The notes under the pieces are model-generated. The model was given only the letters and a program-made list of their open reading frames with translations. It had not been told where the DNA came from and did not search any database. A stretch of DNA of 64,000 bases from Nyssa sinensis (Eukaryota > Streptophyta > Magnoliopsida > Cornales > Nyssaceae): positions 45,605,206 through 45,669,205 of the forward strand of contig CM018046.1 in assembly GCA_008638375.1 (NCBI GenBank), given 5' to 3'. This document shows positions 61,641 through 64,000 of this stretch, in pieces (the stretch's first letter is position 1; every line of letters begins with the position of its first letter). The position numbers were made by a program, and so were the translations under genes.

Positions 61641-62720
61641 TGAGGAAATTGCTACTTATCTTTAAAATTTCCCTCCATGTATTGTGTTAGCAATTCATTC
61701 CAAAAGTCTTGAATTTGTAATTGTTTAGCTTTGCTAAGTCTTGTACTAGTCAATTCAATCGAAAAGACATCGACAATAAGTCAGACTTAATTACAGCAAC
61801 ATACTTCCAAAGATGAAGTATTTCGATGATGACATGAAGACTTCAGATTTACTATACCAATAAAGGTATAAACCCATACACAACATGCGCCACATACATA
61901 AGATGATTGTGCATTTAGTCTTTCATTAGTGGTTCTCGTAGAGTCTTCCTGGAAAGACCGATGAGTTTGTGTTAAAATTGATCCTTAGGTTCAATAATTG
62001 GTTTTTCATTTAATAAGTTTCGAAAGCTAAGAAATAGAAGCTGACTTGTTTGAAAGCAAATCGGGCCCTTTCAAACGCGAATGGTCCTGTTCGAACACAA
62101 GACCTGAATCGTGAGAATCTGATTGGCTAATTAATCCTAATTCGTGTAAGGTTATAATTCATTATTGATGATGGATTATATAAGAAAAAAGAGGCAATAA
62201 AATCTAGAATCCATTGAGAGATTTCATATTTTTGTGAGTGGATTAATATTCTTTTTTTTTTATCAGTGAGCGGATTAATATTCTTGTGAGTAGATCCATA
62301 CTATAGTTCCTATTCACAAAGGCACTATGATGTTTTGCTAAGAGAAAATCTTAGGACATGAACTTTAGATTACTGCACAGTCAATTTGCACACTGGTAGA
62401 GTGGTTCTGTGGAGACAAATTGTGGTTGGTGGAAGGTGTTGTTGCAGTTTGCAAGGTAAGATGAAGGAAGTGCAATTACCGGACAAGAGCAAAGAAGGAA
62501 GAACAAACTATACTATTGACTAGAGGTAATCTACATAGGTTAGTGTGGCAGGTTAGTAACCGGGATCTGTTAGTTTTGTGTCTTGTAACTGAATTGACTT
62601 CTTAGTGGATTTTGTTCTTGTGCAGTAGTGGATTTTTTTACCCCACGAGGGTTTTCCCACTTATTTGGTGTCTCTCTCATGTGGTTTATTGTGTACTTTA
62701 TTTTATTATTGCATAGTTAA
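61632..62720 (+). repeat. Probable copia LTR after the polypurine tract
   Basis: Starts TGTGAGGAAATTGC after GGGGGAGAT, contains TATATAAGAAAAAAGAGG near 62177 and the CACGAGGGTTTTCCCAC end region near 62644. No paired LTR is in the window. Confidence 0.5.
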
Positions 62721-63120
62721 TTATTGACCATTTGGCCATATTGAACAATTTAGGAATCTTCCTGGAAAAACTTTTACATACTTAATTGGGCTACACTTCC
62801 TGGAAGTCTCTATAATTTTCCCGTCAATGAAATATTTTAAAAGACTGAAGAGGTGGTAAGTCTTTTCAGATCTCTGGGAATTTGCTTCTAAACTGATAAA
62901 ATTTTCTTGGTTTGGTAAGGCTTAACCAAATCGCAACTAGGACTCACACAAATGAGGTAGGTTTTTGCACTCGCTCTACCATTGGTGGTGACAGCTCTCA
63001 AAGGCAAAGAAGATGGCTTGATCAAAACTTTTGAAGCCCTAAAAATAAATATATACACATCTAAATCTATGGCTATGACGTATTTTCTTAGTCCATCCAA
63101 CGGTGCTAAATAAATCAGTA
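62721..63120. other. Nothing recognised
   Basis: No coding or structural motif could be supported. Confidence 0.4.
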
Positions 63121-63129
63121 TATATTAAT

Positions 63130-63293
63130 AGAACTCGGGCTCGAGTAGCCTAGGCCTCCATCCAAGCCCAGCCCGATTTTACGTCGGGCTTAGATTTTTT
63201 TGTCTAGGCCCATCCCGAAACATTAAAAACACTGCCCAAGCCCGAAAAAAATCAGGGCTGGGCTCGGGTTAGCCTGCCCGAGTTGCAGCCCTA
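63130..63293. mobile_element. Possible hAT-type MITE fragment
   Basis: GC-rich GGGCTCGGG/CCAAGCCC inverted pairs and the end GTTGCAGCCCTA, like 9940-9952. Confidence 0.35.
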
Positions 63294-64000
63294 AGGGAAA
63301 TAGTCTTTACAACGAATAACCCTCACAGAGTTTGATAGCCACCATCTTATATCCTCCAACTCCCCAATATTAGATGGCAGTAGTAGCTCACTGAGGGTAG
63401 CAACATTCTCAATCCACCAATCATTCAAATTTCTTATGAACCACAACTACAAGATCCAATATAATCCCTCTGATTTTTGTGAAACACAGCAGACCTTTCT
63501 CTATCATATGGACATAGCATCAAGGAAAATAAATCAATTAGTGGACCATTATTGCACAACCAACCCCTCTGAAACTGCATCATCTGATCAATTACCACAA
63601 GGAATCAGATACAACTCCTGAATACCTCCTAATCACCTCCTAAGATCCATGCCATTAGAGAAAAATAACTCATTCTAAGAGAAAAGGACAACATTCCTAT
63701 CATAACATTAGAGTAATCATGCCTTACTACAATAAGATTGCACCAGATAGATACGCTGAACAGATGCTCCATTGTCATTTCCCAAGAGCTTTGTAGAAAG
63801 GAATTGTCAAAAAAATCCACTGACCTCCATTCCTCTTAAGAGAGCAAATGATATCCCACATTCACCAAATAAATAAGGAAGATGTACCAATTGCACATAG
63901 ACCATTAAACAAAAAGAATAAGGACTACCCCAGACAAAAAATTAAAATAAAAAATACCACTCATTTATTAATACGGGAGGAAGAAGCCCCACAATATCCG
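63294..64000 (-). mobile_element. LINE fragment, minus strand
   Basis: Minus frames give R-N-L-N-D-W-W-I-E-N-V-A-T-L-S-E-L-L-L-P, then a W-W-L and V-I-R-C-K-D-Y-F, resembling the stretch before the zf-RVT domain of plant L1 elements. It may be the upstream part of the LINE tail at 58245. It is highly decayed. Confidence 0.4.

Noticed and set aside
1..64000. A new multi-gene system
   Set aside because: Apart from COG5 and CALS7 every recognisable frame is a transposon, LINE or pararetrovirus relic, so no undescribed gene cluster can be supported.

Overview
This is plant nuclear DNA, most likely from a dicot with many transposons (possibly woody; the species cannot be told from the sequence). 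The signs are AT-rich sequence, GT-AG introns, two conserved plant housekeeping or vascular genes broken into exons, and a heavy load of decayed Ty1/copia retrotransposons, L1 and RTE LINEs, hAT-like MITEs, a SINE and an endogenous caulimovirid. Only two host genes are supported, both on the minus strand.

Layout from left to right. 1-4172: decayed endogenous pararetrovirus (petuvirus/florendovirus-like) on the minus strand, split by a hAT-like MITE and joined directly to a truncated L1 LINE (4173-6250). 6251-8234: mostly unassigned, with a second LINE 3' end on the plus strand; all of this probably lies inside a COG5 intron. 8235-9371: first coding exon of COG5, a subunit of the Golgi tethering complex; later COG5 exons lie beyond the left edge. 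9372-15350: intergenic, with a duplicated COG5 upstream segment, copia integrase debris and LTR relics. 15351-58092: a callose synthase of the CALS7 (GSL7) type, 40 exons in the window, running right to left to its stop codon at 15351. Its introns hold most of the transposons, above all a 15.4-kb intron (22436-37792) with several copia elements. 58093-64000: LINE tail, copia gag, SIRE-like 3' end, SINE and further LINE debris; the CALS7 N-terminal exons are not seen and probably lie beyond the right edge.

The callose synthase would make 1,3-beta-glucan at the plasma membrane, and its closest remembered relative acts in phloem sieve plates. About 1,790 residues can be read, with consistent splice phases at every junction except at three places where one extra base appears, each time reading CAGC on the plus strand where CGC would restore the frame. 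This shared context makes a systematic sequence error a serious alternative to a true loss-of-function allele.

The two genes are not known to work together beyond both belonging to secretory and cell-wall traffic. I found no operon-like system, CRISPR array, or convincing new defence or metabolic system. The interesting material is the frameshift pattern, unusual introns, duplications close to exons, and nested transposon history.
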